The notes under the pieces are model-generated. The model saw only the letters and a list, made by a program, of their open reading frames with translations, searched no databases and was not told the DNA's origin. Both the position numbers and the translations under genes were made by a program. Shown in pieces: positions 5,425 through 5,436 of a DNA stretch of 5,436 bases (position 1 is its first letter; every line of letters begins with the position of its first letter). Source of the stretch: CAG-841 sp963656825 (GTDB lineage: Bacteria > Bacillota > Clostridia > Oscillospirales > CAG-272); the NCBI GenBank assembly GCA_963656825.1, contig CAVKJG010000068.1:1-5436 (forward strand), given 5' to 3'.

Positions 5425-5436
5425 GGCAAAAGAAAC

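Noticed and set aside
5367..5436. CRISPR array or classical intrinsic terminator
   Set aside because: The units are palindromes with 5-6-base linkers rather than repeats with unique spacers, and there are no cas genes. The stems are A-T-rich and are not followed by a T-run, so a standard terminator call is not supported.
1..5436. Composite transposon
   Set aside because: The inverted end repeats are suggestive, but no transposase or integrase is present, no target-site duplication can be seen, and the genes are housekeeping-like. It is kept only as a low-weight hypothesis.

Overview
The window looks like chromosomal DNA from an anaerobic Firmicute, most probably a Clostridia/Oscillospiraceae-type gut bacterium. 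This is inferred from strong AGGAGG-type ribosome sites before every gene, moderate G+C, clostridial-type KDG kinase and ATP-PFK sequences, an OGG1-type 8-oxoguanine glycosylase, and a DUF6062-like Cys/His protein. No rRNA or tRNA is present to fix the taxonomy.

Layout: six complete genes form two divergent three-gene operons that share one 174-base intergenic promoter region (2600-2773). The leftward operon (2599 down to 58) is an 8-oxoguanine DNA glycosylase/AP lyase, an unnamed protein with several Cys-pair knuckles, and 2-dehydro-3-deoxygluconokinase (kdgK). These genes are joined by two 4-base ATGA stop/start overlaps, which suggests translational coupling. The rightward operon (2774 to 5366) is an endonuclease/exonuclease/phosphatase-fold hydrolase, a DUF6062-like protein with two similar CxxC...CxxH modules and a GTG start, and ATP-dependent 6-phosphofructokinase (pfkA). 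Promoters can be read on both strands of the central gap: a near-consensus TTGACA-17-CATAAT leftward, and an extended -10 (TGATATCAT) rightward.

The two operons mirror each other: each runs nucleic-acid or phosphodiester enzyme, then Cys-rich putative metal-binding protein, then sugar (phosphate) kinase. The kinases feed central carbon flow: KdgK makes KDPG from hexuronate-derived KDG, and PfkA makes fructose-1,6-bisphosphate. The first gene pair suggests repair of oxidised DNA and phosphodiester hydrolysis. Whether the two themes are functionally linked cannot be told from sequence alone.

The most unusual structure is at the two ends. Immediately after each operon's last stop codon (2 bases after kdgK, 0 bases after pfkA) lies a tandem pair of near-perfect palindromes built from the same core (CTTTTCTTT / AAAGAAAAG). 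The palindromes are separated by a GGCACC-type linker and are arranged in mirror orientation at the two ends. A 15-base word, AAAGAAAAG(T/C)AGGCA, occurs three times. These look like members of a dispersed palindromic repeat family that has settled at operon 3' ends. They lack the GC-rich stem plus U-tract of classical terminators. No CRISPR array, tRNA, rRNA, transposase or phage gene is seen.
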